64,000 nucleotides of DNA from Paenibacillus_D tarimensis_A (lineage in GTDB: Bacteria > Bacillota > Bacilli > Paenibacillales > Paenibacillaceae): the NCBI GenBank assembly GCA_041281825.1, contig CP166298.1:4092001-4156000 (forward strand). The letters run 5' to 3'. This document shows positions 1 to 9,345 of this stretch, piece by piece; the first letter of the stretch is position 1; the number at the start of each line of letters is the position of its first letter. Below the pieces are notes generated by a model. That model saw only the letters and a list, made by a program, of their open reading frames with translations. It ran no database searches and was not told where the DNA came from. The translations under genes and the position numbers were made by a program.

Positions 1-2099
1 ATGCCGGCGATGTACTCGGTACCGTCAACGATCATAAATATATGGACGAGTACAAGTATGCGGTCGCAGGCTCGATCAAGAACGGCATCGACAGCATCAC
101 CGACGATCATAACGTATCCAAACAGGCGCTTCGCGATGCGTTGGCCGAAGGGTTGCTGGCCGAGAACGATCTCGATACCGCTCTTCGCAACACGTTCCGC
201 GTCCGTTTCCGGCTTGGCGAATTTGATCCCGATGACCGCAATCCGTATGCTCAGATCGACGAATCCGTCATTTGCCGGCCCGAGCATTCCAAGCTCTCTC
301 TCGAAGCGGCCCGTAAAGGCATCGTCCTGCTCAAGAATGAACGTCAAACGCTGCCGCTGAAGGCGGATAAACTCGGTAAAGTGGCTGTTATCGGTCCGCT
401 TGGCGGCATCGTCTACCGGGATTGGTACAGCGGCTCGTTTCCTTATACCGTTACGCCGCTAGAAGGGATCCGAAGCAAGCTGGAGGACAAAACGGTGCTA
501 TACTCGGGCGGATGCGACCGCGTCAAGCTTCAAGCGATGAATACGGAAAGCTATGTACGTCTGTCCGGTCAGAACGGGGAGGTTCTCTGCGCCAACGGTT
601 CCGCCGAGCAGGCAGAGCTGTTCGAGATGACCGACTGGGGCTGGAACAGCCATACCATCATAGCGGAATCTAACGGCAAATATGTCACCACGGACGATAA
701 GCAGATGAACGCCTCGTCGAATCACATTTGGGAATGGTTCACGAAAGAGGTGGTTCATGTCCATTCGCAAGACGAAGACCGGGTCAAGCTGACGACCTGG
801 AACGGCCATGCTGTGACCGTATCCGATTCCACGGATGGAATATTGTCCGTCACTGAAAGCAAGGAGCTGGAAGCTGCCGGGACGTTCCGCAAGGAAGTCG
901 TTGTCGACGGGCTTGCCGGTGCGGTAGAAGCGGCAAGCAATGCCGATGCAGCGATCGTATTCGTGGGCAACCACCCGCTCGTCAACGGCAAAGAAACGAT
1001 CGACCGTCCGGACATTACATTGCCGGAATCGCAAGAGAAGCTCATTCGGGAAGTGTTGCGGGCGAATCCCAACACCATCGTTGTCATCGTCGGAAGCTAT
1101 CCCTATGCGCTAAACGATATTGCCGAGAAAGTGCCGGCCATCCTGTATACGTCGCACGCCGGGCAAGAACTGGGCACTGCCGTTGCCGATGTGCTGTTCG
1201 GCGACTATGCGCCAGCCGGCCGCTTGAACATGACATGGTATAAATCCGTCGACCAGCTGCCGGAATTTCTCGATTACGATATTATTCGCGGCGGACGTAC
1301 GTATCAATACTTTGAAGGCGATGTATTGTATCCGTTTGGACACGGACTCACCTATTCCCGCTTCGTCTATTCGGATTTACGGCTGAGTTCTGATCGCATC
1401 GGGGCGGACGGTCACATTGAAATTAGCGTGCGGGTAGAAAATCAAGGGACGGCAGGCGGCGATGAAGTGGTGCAGTTGTATGTGAAAGCGGAACAATCGC
1501 GTGTCAAACGTCCGCTCAAGCAGCTGCAGGACTTCCGGAGAATTCATTTGGCCCCCGGCGAATCGACGACGTTGTCCTTCACGGTGGATGCAAGCCAACT
1601 GGCATTCTGGGATGTTACGCGGGAACGCTGGTGCGTGGAAACCGGTGGATATCGGGTCATGATCGGCAAGTCTTCCGCTGCTATTGAACTCGCAGCACAG
1701 CTTTACGTGGATGGTGAAACGGTTCCCCCTAGAGACTTAACCACGGTGACCCGGGCAATGAATTACGACGACTACCGGCACGTGCACATGGATGAGTGCG
1801 TGGAAGGCGGAAGCTCGGTCGCCGTATTGCGTAATGGCTGGATTCGTTTCTCCGACGCCCGTTTTGCCCGTGCGACAAGCCTCTTTGAGGTGCGTGCCTC
1901 CTCCGAGGACGGCGGGCGGATCGAAATCCGTCTCGACGGTCCCGAGGGCCCGATTGCCGGTATCTGTAATATAACGGCTGCCGGAGGCTCTCAAAACTGG
2001 CAGACGCTCACTTGCGCAGTCAACGGCATCGAAGGCAACCGGGACATCTTCCTTGTATTGCATGGCCGGATGAATGTAAGCTGGTTCCGGTTCAGTTGA
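1..2099 (+). CDS. Glycoside hydrolase family 3 enzyme with inserted beta-trefoil-like domain and C-terminal CBM6-like domain (5' truncated by window)
   Basis: The frame is open from the first bases of the window, so the N-terminal GH3 barrel, including the catalytic Asp, lies outside. What remains is the second GH3 subdomain with the acid/base region (NGKETIDRPD), the fibronectin-III-like domain after PFGHGLTYS, and a final ~115 residues that resemble a CBM6 beta-sandwich. Between the two halves of the GH3 alpha/beta subdomain sits an insert of ~120 residues (motifs YVRLSGQNGEVLCA and NGKYVTTDD) that looks like a fascin/ricin-type beta-trefoil. Likely a beta-glucosidase or beta-xylosidase acting on plant oligosaccharides. 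Family is certain; substrate is not. A 16-bp-stem hairpin follows the stop. Confidence 0.93.
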   Translation, partial: AGDVLGTVNDHKYMDEYKYAVAGSIKNGIDSITDDHNVSKQALRDALAEGLLAENDLDTALRNTFRVRFRLGEFDPDDRNPYAQIDESVICRPEHSKLSLEAARKGIVLLKNERQTLPLKADKLGKVAVIGPLGGIVYRDWYSGSFPYTVTPLEGIRSKLEDKTVLYSGGCDRVKLQAMNTESYVRLSGQNGEVLCANGSAEQAELFEMTDWGWNSHTIIAESNGKYVTTDDKQMNASSNHIWEWFTKEVVHVHSQDEDRVKLTTWNGHAVTVSDSTDGILSVTESKELEAAGTFRKEVVVDGLAGAVEAASNADAAIVFVGNHPLVNGKETIDRPDITLPESQEKLIREVLRANPNTIVVIVGSYPYALNDIAEKVPAILYTSHAGQELGTAVADVLFGDYAPAGRLNMTWYKSVDQLPEFLDYDIIRGGRTYQYFEGDVLYPFGHGLTYSRFVYSDLRLSSDRIGADGHIEISVRVENQGTAGGDEVVQLYVKAEQSRVKRPLKQLQDFRRIHLAPGESTTLSFTVDASQLAFWDVTRERWCVETGGYRVMIGKSSAAIELAAQLYVDGETVPPRDLTTVTRAMNYDDYRHVHMDECVEGGSSVAVLRNGWIRFSDARFARATSLFEVRASSEDGGRIEIRLDGPEGPIAGICNITAAGGSQNWQTLTCAVNGIEGNRDIFLVLHGRMNVSWFRFS

Positions 2100-2114
2100 A
2101 ATAGCAGTCACGAT

Positions 2115-2155
2115 ATAATAGGCCCCAAGCGGTGATGCTTGGGGCCTATTATGTA
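2115..2155. terminator. Strong inverted repeat after the GH3 gene
   Basis: A perfect 16-bp stem (2115-2130 with 2137-2152) around a 6-base loop lies 15 bases after the GH3 stop. No clean T-run follows, so it is a probable but not canonical terminator; it separates two convergent genes. Confidence 0.6.
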
Positions 2156-2254
2156 TGAAATGCACCGGGAGGACGGCGACACAGGGTACGTTATATGTTT
2201 CAACAGCTAAGATACAACACGAACAATTCGACGGTTGTTGGAGCTTGACTCGGA

Positions 2255-2740
2255 CTACTTGATCGGCGCAAATATTTCAAAATCGAAGAAATTGATCTCA
2301 TCTGCAGGAATCTCAAAAGGATTTATCGGATGCAAACGATTGGCTTCAAAGCTAAACGATTCATGACTATAGTCCCTTTCATATTTGCTTCCGTCAAACC
2401 AATCGCCTAAATAGTTGTATGTTCGATCCATTTGTTCCTTATCACCGTATACTCTAATTCTTGCATACTGTCGTTCAGGTATGGTCATTAATTCGAATTC
2501 ATCCCTGGCTTCCGGTTGAAATGATTTCACCTCAACACCGACCCATAAATCTTCGACCCTCGAAGCCCATTGCCATTCCGGTACAAACACATACCCTAAA
2601 TCTCTATTGACCCAATCAATATTTTTGTCTTGGACAAACTGTTGGACTTCCTTCCAAGCAGCCCTGACATCTCTCTTGCTCATCAACGTCTTCAATACCA
2701 ACGCCTTTATGGCAGGCTTGGTCACTATTGTAACTTCCAT
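2255..2740 (-). CDS. GyrI-like / AraC effector-binding domain protein
   Basis: The ~160-residue protein matches the GyrI-like small-molecule-binding fold: it begins MEVTIVTKPAIKALVLKT, has a central YVFVPEWQW-type strand, and a C-terminal section resembling F..FEIFAPIK. Such stand-alone domains bind hydrophobic ligands or inhibit gyrase; none of the DNA-binding AraC domain is present. The chosen ATG has a good ribosome site (AAAGGAGAAGGTCAA). An in-frame extension to 2866 (ATG) or 2875 (GTG) also has a GGGGAG ribosome site and would add ~42 polar residues, so the start is ambiguous. It is a single gene, convergent with GH3. Confidence 0.8.
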   Translation of the reverse strand: MEVTIVTKPAIKALVLKTLMSKRDVRAAWKEVQQFVQDKNIDWVNRDLGYVFVPEWQWASRVEDLWVGVEVKSFQPEARDEFELMTIPERQYARIRVYGDKEQMDRTYNYLGDWFDGSKYERDYSHESFSFEANRLHPINPFEIPADEINFFDFEIFAPIK

Positions 2741-2959
2741 TTGACCTTCTCCTTTCGGATAATCATTAACCATTTTCATTCCATGAATCAGTTTGAAAGC
2801 GCTAGGCACCTTCTCCGGCTTGTAATTCTCCTCACTTTTCTGCACTTGCTTCCTTACTACTTCCATTTCTTCCACTCCCCGCCGCTCTTCTTGCTACGAT
2901 CATATCAGACTATTTTTGGATTTCATATGTCCGTTTTTATCGTATTTCTCCTAAACTCA

Positions 2960-4000
2960 TTAAATGAATCCCATCTCCTTAAGCAGTTGATCCTCCTTCT
3001 CATAGTCGAAATGCAAATGGTATTTTGGATCGGCTTTTGCAGGCAAATTCTCAAGCTCCCATTCGATGGTCCTGTTGATTCCTTCACCCCATGAGATTTT
3101 CTCACGATAACCTAACTCTTCCCGTATAAGATTAGAATCCACAACCAATTGCTGTGCTGTATCCAGAGGGAATAACAATTGTTCAGACAGTTTCTCTTTC
3201 GGAAGCAAGACGATGTCGCCGTTCCACCCCAGTCTGTCAGCAATTTCCTTTACAAATTCAATCATAGAAGGCGTAGAGAGTTCTCCGACGTTATATATCC
3301 GTCCAGCCGAGCGATCGTTCAAAACCGCTAATACGACGGCTAAAGCGACATTTTCAACATAAGCATGTGTCCAGCGCCAATCGGCAAAGCTTTCCTCCAT
3401 CAGAATAAAAGGCCGCTTATCGATCATTCGCTTCAAATTTAGATACGAGAAAAAACGATGCTGGTTATCGCGAGGCCCATAAACGGCCGAAAGCCTTAAA
3501 ATAGTACCCGCAAGGCTTGAAGCTCCCAATATGGTTCGCTCGACCAACATTTTGTCATATTTATTGCTCCAATCGTCGTTGTCCTTTGCAGTGTCCCGAT
3601 ACGGATATAGCCTTTGCCGCAAACGGGAATTTTCGGTAATCGGAATCGCTTCCAATCCTCCGGTTTCAATCCCTCTCACCAGTCCATACGCACGATAAAC
3701 ATCTTGACTGCTAATCGCTACAATGCGTTGAGTTATGCCTGTAAAAGTATGGACTAGCGATTTCGCCTGTTCTTCTGTCGAAGGGATCATATCGAGAACG
3801 ACATCGGGAGAAAACCTCACGAACTCTTCGGAATAATGATTGAGGTTGTTTCTATCGCCAATAATAAGATGAATCGAATTTGGGAAATGGATACTCGTTC
3901 GACCGCGATGAAATACGGCAACTTGATGACCCATGCTGTATAAAAGCTGCACAACATGCGGCCCAATAAACGAAGTTCCGCCAATAATTAATATTCTCAT
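2960..4000 (-). CDS. NAD-dependent epimerase/dehydratase (extended SDR) family protein
   Basis: A 346-residue Rossmann protein starting MRILIIGGTSFIGPHVV, a classical dinucleotide-binding loop (G-G-T-S-F-I-G). It resembles the family of nucleotide-sugar epimerase-like proteins whose YxxxK site is degenerate; the region after MIPSTEEQA and the NKYDKMLVE segment places a tyrosine and lysine in the expected place. The start at 4000 has AAGGAGGAGATTC upstream; a longer in-frame extension to 4063 has no ribosome site. Substrate unknown; it is not clearly co-transcribed with the GH31 gene because a terminator hairpin lies between them. Confidence 0.82.
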   Translation of the reverse strand: MRILIIGGTSFIGPHVVQLLYSMGHQVAVFHRGRTSIHFPNSIHLIIGDRNNLNHYSEEFVRFSPDVVLDMIPSTEEQAKSLVHTFTGITQRIVAISSQDVYRAYGLVRGIETGGLEAIPITENSRLRQRLYPYRDTAKDNDDWSNKYDKMLVERTILGASSLAGTILRLSAVYGPRDNQHRFFSYLNLKRMIDKRPFILMEESFADWRWTHAYVENVALAVVLAVLNDRSAGRIYNVGELSTPSMIEFVKEIADRLGWNGDIVLLPKEKLSEQLLFPLDTAQQLVVDSNLIREELGYREKISWGEGINRTIEWELENLPAKADPKYHLHFDYEKEDQLLKEMGFI

Positions 4001-4059
4001 GAATCTCCTCCTTGCTAGACTTTCACTAGAGTAAACGAATGAAGGAGCGGTATAGATAC

Positions 4060-4091
4060 GCAAAACAGGCTGCCGATTCAGGCAGCCTGTT
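4060..4091 (-). terminator. Rho-independent terminator of the GH31 gene
   Basis: An 11-bp GC-rich stem (4064-4074 with 4081-4091, loop of 6) is followed on the minus strand by TTTT, 26 bases after the GH31 stop. Confidence 0.8.
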
Positions 4092-4117
4092 CTTTCTGTT
4101 CATTTCGTTTCCTATAA

Positions 4118-6436
4118 TTACAGCGAAACCACGATATTCGTTGCACCCGGTTCAGGAGTGATTACAACACCTTCGTCGGAGGAATCCCACTTCGCACCGA
4201 CAACCGCTGCGACGCTTTGCGTTCCCCGCAGTACGATGCTCCACGGTTTGCCGCTGCCTTCGGCACGGATTCCAATCCGGCCGGACTCTCTTGCGGCTTC
4301 TACCTTCAGTTCCACTTGACCATTCAAGTCATGAACCAGCGCGGAAGCGGCCCGGCCTTCCTCAAGCGCGAAGAGATGAAGCGATACGCTGTCGGCATAA
4401 TCGTAATCCGGACGCTTGTCGTTCTGTCCGATGGCGATCAGGCTGTTTGGCCTTACGAGCAGCGGCAGGCTCATATATCCGTGCTCCTCCTGTTTCCATG
4501 CGCCGCCTTCCACCGTCTCGCCTGTAAAGAAGTTCGTCCAGCGTCCCGCAGGAACATAATACTGAACCTTTCCGTCCGTACGGAAAATCGGCGCCACAAG
4601 CAGCCGGTCGCCCAGCATATATTGACGGTCCAAATAATGGCACGTCGGATCTTCCGGAAACTCCAGCACCATCGCCCGCATCATCGGCAAGCCCTCGGTC
4701 GCCTCAACGGCTGAGCTGAATAAATACGGCATCAGCTTGCTTTTGAGCTTCGTAAAGTAGCGGAGCACATCAACCGATTCTTCGTCGAACAGCCATGGTA
4801 CCCGATATGACTCGTTGCCGTGAAGACGGCTGTGTGAGGAAAGGAGGCCGAAAGCCACCCAACGCTTGTAAATGTCCGGCGGCGCCGTGCGCTCGAAGCC
4901 GCTGATATCGTGGCTCCAGAACCCGAAGCCGGATAAGCCGAGCGATAGGCCGCCGCGCAGCGACTCCGCCATCGAATCGTAATTGGCCGAGCAATCGCCG
5001 CCCCAGTGAACGGGGAACTGCTGCCCTCCGGCGGTTGCGGAACGCGCGAACAGCATTGCTTCGTTTTTCCCGAGCTTCTCCTCCAGCACTTCAAATACCG
5101 CCTTGTTATACAAGAACGTATAATAGTTATGCATTTTAACCGGATCGGAGCCGTCAAAATAGACGACATCGGTCGGGATCCGCTCGCCGAAATCGGTTTT
5201 GAAGCAATCGACGCCCATGTCGACCAGACGTCTCAGATGATCCTTGTACCACTCCACCGCACCCGGATTCGTGAAATCGACCAGTCCCATGCCCGCCTGC
5301 CACATATCCCATTGCCATACGTCGCCTTCTCTGTTCTTGAGCAGGTAGCCTTTTTCCATACCGTCCTTAAACAGCGGCGATTTCTGGGCAATATAAGAGT
5401 TGATCCAGACGCAAATCCGAAGTCCTTTATCCTTTAACCGCTTCAGCATGCCGACCGGATCCGGGAAGACATTCTTATCCCATTCAAAATCGCACCACTG
5501 GTACTCCTTCATCCAGAAGCAGTCAAAATGGAACACATGCAGCGGGATATCCCGCTCGGCCATGCCGTCGATGAAGCTGTTCACGGTCGCCTCGTCATAA
5601 TCGGTCGTAAACGAAGTCGTCAGCCACAAACCGAACGACCATGCCGGAGGCAGTGCTGGCTTGCCGGTCAGCGTCGTGTAGTTGCGAAGAACGTCCTTCA
5701 GCGTCTCCCCGCCGATGATGAAATATTCCAGCTCTTCGCCCGGAATGCTGAACTGCACCTTCGATACGACTTCGGAGCCAACCTCGTACGAAACGCGCTC
5801 CGGATGGTTGACGAAGACACCGTAACCTTCGCTGGACAAATAAAACGGAACGTTCTTGTACGCCTGCTCGCTGCTCGTGCCGCCGTCTTCATTCCAGATG
5901 TCGACAACTTGTCCATTCTTAACAAACGGTGTAAAGCGCTCGCCCAGACCATAAACTTGCTCTCCTACGCCCAGATCCAGCTGCTCGCGAAAATAGGCGT
6001 TGCCGTCATCGGACGTCAGATATGCGGTGCCTCGGCTGCCGGTGCCGGTCAATCGTCTGCCTTGATACGTGTATTCGACGCCCCAAGCGCCATCTTTGCG
6101 AATCGAAACGCTTAAATTTCCGCTTGTCAGCGAAACATGGCTTGCCTCATCGTTGATTTGTACCGTTGTCTGCGGATCTTGATGAATCCCGAATTCCGGC
6201 CCTTTTTTCCGTTTGCCCGCATGATGCATCCAGCGAACCCGGATTACATCAGGAATCGGCGAGCTGAATTCCGCGTTTAACAAGGTAGCGTTTAACGTAT
6301 CTCCTTTATGTTGGACCTTCTTGACCGCCGCATGGATCGATACGGTGCCGTTATCAACCTGTATATCGCGCACGTCCATCGGGTGCTGAATATGAATGCC
6401 TTTTCTGATCTGCCAATAACCGTCAGTAAACTTCAT
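4118..6436 (-). CDS. GH31 alpha-xylosidase (YicI/XylQ type)
   Basis: At 772 residues this has the full length and layout of bacterial alpha-xylosidases: N-terminal beta-sandwich, (beta/alpha)8 barrel and two C-terminal beta domains. The nucleophile motif is KTDFGE (about residue 417) and the acid/base Asp sits in HWGGDCSANYDS. These enzymes are cytoplasmic and remove alpha-xylosyl residues from xyloglucan oligosaccharides such as isoprimeverose; no signal peptide is seen. The gene is divergent from an AraC regulator 114 bp away, which probably controls it. It fits the other xylose-related genes of the window (xylFGH). Confidence 0.93.
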   Translation of the reverse strand: MKFTDGYWQIRKGIHIQHPMDVRDIQVDNGTVSIHAAVKKVQHKGDTLNATLLNAEFSSPIPDVIRVRWMHHAGKRKKGPEFGIHQDPQTTVQINDEASHVSLTSGNLSVSIRKDGAWGVEYTYQGRRLTGTGSRGTAYLTSDDGNAYFREQLDLGVGEQVYGLGERFTPFVKNGQVVDIWNEDGGTSSEQAYKNVPFYLSSEGYGVFVNHPERVSYEVGSEVVSKVQFSIPGEELEYFIIGGETLKDVLRNYTTLTGKPALPPAWSFGLWLTTSFTTDYDEATVNSFIDGMAERDIPLHVFHFDCFWMKEYQWCDFEWDKNVFPDPVGMLKRLKDKGLRICVWINSYIAQKSPLFKDGMEKGYLLKNREGDVWQWDMWQAGMGLVDFTNPGAVEWYKDHLRRLVDMGVDCFKTDFGERIPTDVVYFDGSDPVKMHNYYTFLYNKAVFEVLEEKLGKNEAMLFARSATAGGQQFPVHWGGDCSANYDSMAESLRGGLSLGLSGFGFWSHDISGFERTAPPDIYKRWVAFGLLSSHSRLHGNESYRVPWLFDEESVDVLRYFTKLKSKLMPYLFSSAVEATEGLPMMRAMVLEFPEDPTCHYLDRQYMLGDRLLVAPIFRTDGKVQYYVPAGRWTNFFTGETVEGGAWKQEEHGYMSLPLLVRPNSLIAIGQNDKRPDYDYADSVSLHLFALEEGRAASALVHDLNGQVELKVEAARESGRIGIRAEGSGKPWSIVLRGTQSVAAVVGAKWDSSDEGVVITPEPGATNIVVSL

Positions 6437-6550
6437 GATTGGATCCCTCCCATTCTTATAATATAATAATATTGATTTATTTTTATTTATTCTTTAAATA
6501 TATTGATATTTTATACTACGATTTTGACTTTTTCATAAGGAGGGAAGCGT

Positions 6551-7447
6551 TTGAACAAGGAGATGCTTAAGGAGGACCGGGTGCATGGCGATGTTCTTTA
6601 TCCGGCCAACGTTTATGAAGTCCGCTGCAAGGCCGGGGAACCGCTGCTCGATCTGCACTGGCACGATGAGCTTGAGTTTCTGACTGTTACCGAGGGCAAG
6701 GCGTTATTTCGTCTCGATGTGGAAGAGCTTGTCGTCTCGGCGGGAGAAGCATTGTTTATGAATAGCGGCGTTTTGCATTCCGGAGCGACATTGGAGAACG
6801 ATACATGTTCCTTCACGGCGTTTGTATTCCATGTCGATTTATTGGGGAGCCACACCTATGACAGGCTGCAGGAACTGTATATTGACCCGGTCGTTAACCG
6901 GAATCGCCTTGTGCCTGTTCACCTCACCCCGGCTTTCGCAGAACATAAACCTATCCTGGAACAGCTGCAAGAGCTGAATCGGTTAAATACGGATAAACCT
7001 CCGGCCTACGAATTAGTGTCCAAAGGACTGCTGTATCTTATTTTTGCCGCGTTGTACAAGCTGGGCCAGTCGCAGCAATCCCCAGCCAAATCGGCAGCTG
7101 AGCAGGTAAAACTCGAACGGTTGAAAAAAACGCTGAATTACATTCAAAACCATTACAACGAGCCGATCCGGCTGCACGACCTTGCGGCGGAGACTGCGAT
7201 GAACGAGTCATATTTTTGCCGTTTTTTTAAAGAGATGACGGGCAAGACGCCTATGGATTTTTTAAATCAGTACAGAGTGCAAAAGGCGGCCGCGCTCGTT
7301 CAGGCCGGAGGCAAGAAGCTGACGGAAATTGCACTCGATGTCGGCTTTCACAACGTGAGCTATTTTATCGGAGTATTCAAGCGTCACTTCGGCTGTACGC
7401 CCTCCCAATATCAAAAGCGGGGTCATCATGATGAACAAACAGAGTAA
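6551..7447 (+). CDS. AraC-family transcriptional regulator with N-terminal cupin sensor
   Basis: About 298 residues: an N-terminal cupin-like sugar-binding domain (LHWHDELEFLTVTEG) and two C-terminal helix-turn-helix motifs typical of AraC (from about residue 195, ending GFHNVSYFIGVFKRHFGCTPSQY). Translation probably starts at TTG 6551, placed behind AAGGAGGGAAGCG. It is divergent from the GH31 alpha-xylosidase gene across an AT-rich 114-bp region and most likely activates it in response to a xylose-containing sugar. The ligand is inferred from context only. Confidence 0.9.
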   Translation: MNKEMLKEDRVHGDVLYPANVYEVRCKAGEPLLDLHWHDELEFLTVTEGKALFRLDVEELVVSAGEALFMNSGVLHSGATLENDTCSFTAFVFHVDLLGSHTYDRLQELYIDPVVNRNRLVPVHLTPAFAEHKPILEQLQELNRLNTDKPPAYELVSKGLLYLIFAALYKLGQSQQSPAKSAAEQVKLERLKKTLNYIQNHYNEPIRLHDLAAETAMNESYFCRFFKEMTGKTPMDFLNQYRVQKAAALVQAGGKKLTEIALDVGFHNVSYFIGVFKRHFGCTPSQYQKRGHHDEQTE

Positions 7448-7454
7448 CTTCATT

Positions 7455-7793
7455 TTACCGATCCGCTTTGATTTGCCGTATCATCAATAAAGCCGAGATG
7501 AGGTACAGCAATGAGGAGGCAGCAAACCATTTAAATATACTTGGTGTCATGGCCAAATACAGGCTCACAGGCAGTGACCAAATGAATGCAATAATCATCA
7601 AGGAAGGTTTGCGGGCCAGTGCCGCCGGAATCGCCAAGCAGGCCGGAAGAACGAGCATAATTAATGTTCTGAATATTGCGTCGGTCTCAGCCGGCCCATT
7701 CGAATACGGATTGTAAAAATGAAGGATGCTCCACAATACGAAGGTTCCGCATGCAGCCAGGAAACCGATCATCCGGGGAAAGTTTTTGTGCAT
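7455..7793 (-). CDS. Small membrane protein of unknown function
   Basis: 112 residues with four hydrophobic segments (about 8-25, 43-60, 66-82 and 88-105) and a short polar loop; a Lys/Arg-rich end closes the protein. A good ribosome site (GGGAGGTTAGTAA) supports the ATG at 7793. I do not recognise a family with a known function. It is convergent with the AraC gene, with only 7 bases between the stops. Confidence 0.75.
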   Translation of the reverse strand: MHKNFPRMIGFLAACGTFVLWSILHFYNPYSNGPAETDAIFRTLIMLVLPACLAIPAALARKPSLMIIAFIWSLPVSLYLAMTPSIFKWFAASSLLYLISALLMIRQIKADR

Positions 7794-7892
7794 TTACTAA
7801 CCTCCCAATTTTCGATATGAAGTCACATTACGGCGCTCCAATCTGTCTTATTCTTGTAATACCCAAATCAATAAAGAAATGGAGCGATTCGT

Positions 7893-8336
7893 ATGGAACT
7901 TCGAATGAATTACCGGACGGCCAATCCGGAAGCTTTCAAGGTTATGCTGGGACTCGAGCAATTTATCAAAAACAGCGGCCTTGACCATAAGCTGTATGAA
8001 TTGATCAAGCTTCGCGCATCTCAAATTAACGGCTGCTCGATCTGCATCGACATGCATGCCAAAGATTTGCTGAGTATGGGGGAGTCAATGGACCGGCTTC
8101 TGCTATTATCTGTTTGGCGGGAAGTGCCGATCTATTCGGAGCAGGAAAAGGCCGTGCTTGAGCTGACTGAATATGCGACGAGGCTGCCGAAGGCCGGTAT
8201 CCCTTCCGATGTATACGAGCGTGTACGCAAGCATTTCGATGAAAAGCAGTTTATTGATCTGATCATGGCCATCAACATTATTAACGGATGGAACCGGCTG
8301 GGTGTGGCAGCAGGAATGTTCCCGGGCTCTCATTAA
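7893..8336 (+). CDS. Carboxymuconolactone decarboxylase / AhpD-like protein
   Basis: A 147-residue all-helical protein with the AhpD-type redox motif CSIC in NGCSICIDMHAKD (about residues 49-56), followed by the conserved H and D. Members act as alkylhydroperoxidases or disulfide reductases. Its 3' end overlaps, antisense, the 3' end of the ECF41 sigma-factor gene by 56 bases. ECF41 sigma factors are known to be genetically linked to carboxymuconolactone decarboxylases, oxidoreductases or epimerases, and this pair fits exactly; the gene is probably the target of that sigma factor. Exact substrate unknown. Confidence 0.9.
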   Translation: MELRMNYRTANPEAFKVMLGLEQFIKNSGLDHKLYELIKLRASQINGCSICIDMHAKDLLSMGESMDRLLLLSVWREVPIYSEQEKAVLELTEYATRLPKAGIPSDVYERVRKHFDEKQFIDLIMAINIINGWNRLGVAAGMFPGSH

Positions 8337-9201
8337 AGCGGACCAATTTGTCCGGATTCAATATCAGGAACAAGCTCCGGATACGGGAGCCGTCCGGCTC
8401 CCGTTCCATACATAAGGCCAAGGCGGTGCGACCGTCCCTCTCCTGTAGCAAGCCGGGGTCTCCATTGATGCTGACCGCTTTAAATCCTTTCTTAAAGATG
8501 CCTTTTGCGGCCAGTCCTTCAAGAAATGCCCGAACCCGCTCCGCCCCGAGTATCGGCCTAAGCGCAGCCCGGACTTTGCCCCCGCCGTCCGACACAAGCG
8601 TAACCTCTTCCGTCAGAAAAGCAAGCAGCGGTTTGAAATTGCCCGTATCCGAGGCCCGCTGGAACGCCTGGGCGAACTGTTCCTGTATGTCGGAATGTCC
8701 TCCTGCCGGCTGACATGCGATTGAATTATCCCCCGCTTTTTTCTTCGCCCGGCTAAACGTTTTCCGGCATCCCGTCTCCGTCTTGTCCAGCATCTCGGCG
8801 ATCTCAAAATATTGGAACCCCAACGCTTCCTTCAAAATATAGACAGCCCGCTCAAGCGGCGTAAGACGCTGCATCAGCACGAGATAAGCATAACCGATGT
8901 TTTCACGTCGTTCTGCCGGGTCGGATAGTCTCTCACTGTCGTAATCCGGGAGCGGTTCAGGCAGCCAGGGCCCCGTATACTTTTCGCGCTTACGCCGTGA
9001 CGACTTCAACAAATTAATGCAGCGGTTTGCGGTCATTTGCGCCAAATAAGCTCTCTCATTTTTAATGGCCTCTGTGTCCATCTGCACATACTGCGCAAAA
9101 ACGTCATGCACGATATCCTCCGCATCGGCCGCGGTTCCAAGCATCCGGTACGCTAGACCGAAAAGCAGCGGTCGGTATTCTCTGTAAGTTTGGTCCATCA
9201 T
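8281..9201 (-). CDS. ECF41-type RNA polymerase sigma factor with C-terminal SnoaL-like regulatory domain (SigJ-like)
   Basis: About 306 residues. Sigma regions 2 and 4 (SDR-like AEDIVHDVF and the HTH around EIAEMLDKTETGCRKTFSRAK) are followed by a ~120-residue SnoaL_2-type domain. All three ECF41 hallmarks are visible: WLPEP in the linker, DGGGK in the extension and NPDKL near the C-terminus. In this group the extension acts as a fused anti-sigma/sensor domain, so no separate anti-sigma factor is expected. ATG 9201 is preferred; a TTG at 9207 closer to GGAGG is possible. The neighbour overlapping at the 3' end is the expected partner gene. Confidence 0.93.
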   Translation of the reverse strand: MMDQTYREYRPLLFGLAYRMLGTAADAEDIVHDVFAQYVQMDTEAIKNERAYLAQMTANRCINLLKSSRRKREKYTGPWLPEPLPDYDSERLSDPAERRENIGYAYLVLMQRLTPLERAVYILKEALGFQYFEIAEMLDKTETGCRKTFSRAKKKAGDNSIACQPAGGHSDIQEQFAQAFQRASDTGNFKPLLAFLTEEVTLVSDGGGKVRAALRPILGAERVRAFLEGLAAKGIFKKGFKAVSINGDPGLLQERDGRTALALCMEREPDGSRIRSLFLILNPDKLVRFNESPGTFLLPHPAGSIR

Positions 9202-9345
9202 AATCAAGCGGCCTCCGTTATGCAGACTCTAATACTACAATAAGACAATCGAAAGCCGGTACTTGTGACATAGCTATTTTGCATAATTAGATTCCAATTT
9301 GTGTAACCTTATGGATATCGATATATTACAGGAGGCTTGTATGAA

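Noticed and set aside
5006..6115. Long plus-strand frames opposite the GH31 gene
   Set aside because: Shadow frames caused by high third-position GC of the real gene on the other strand.
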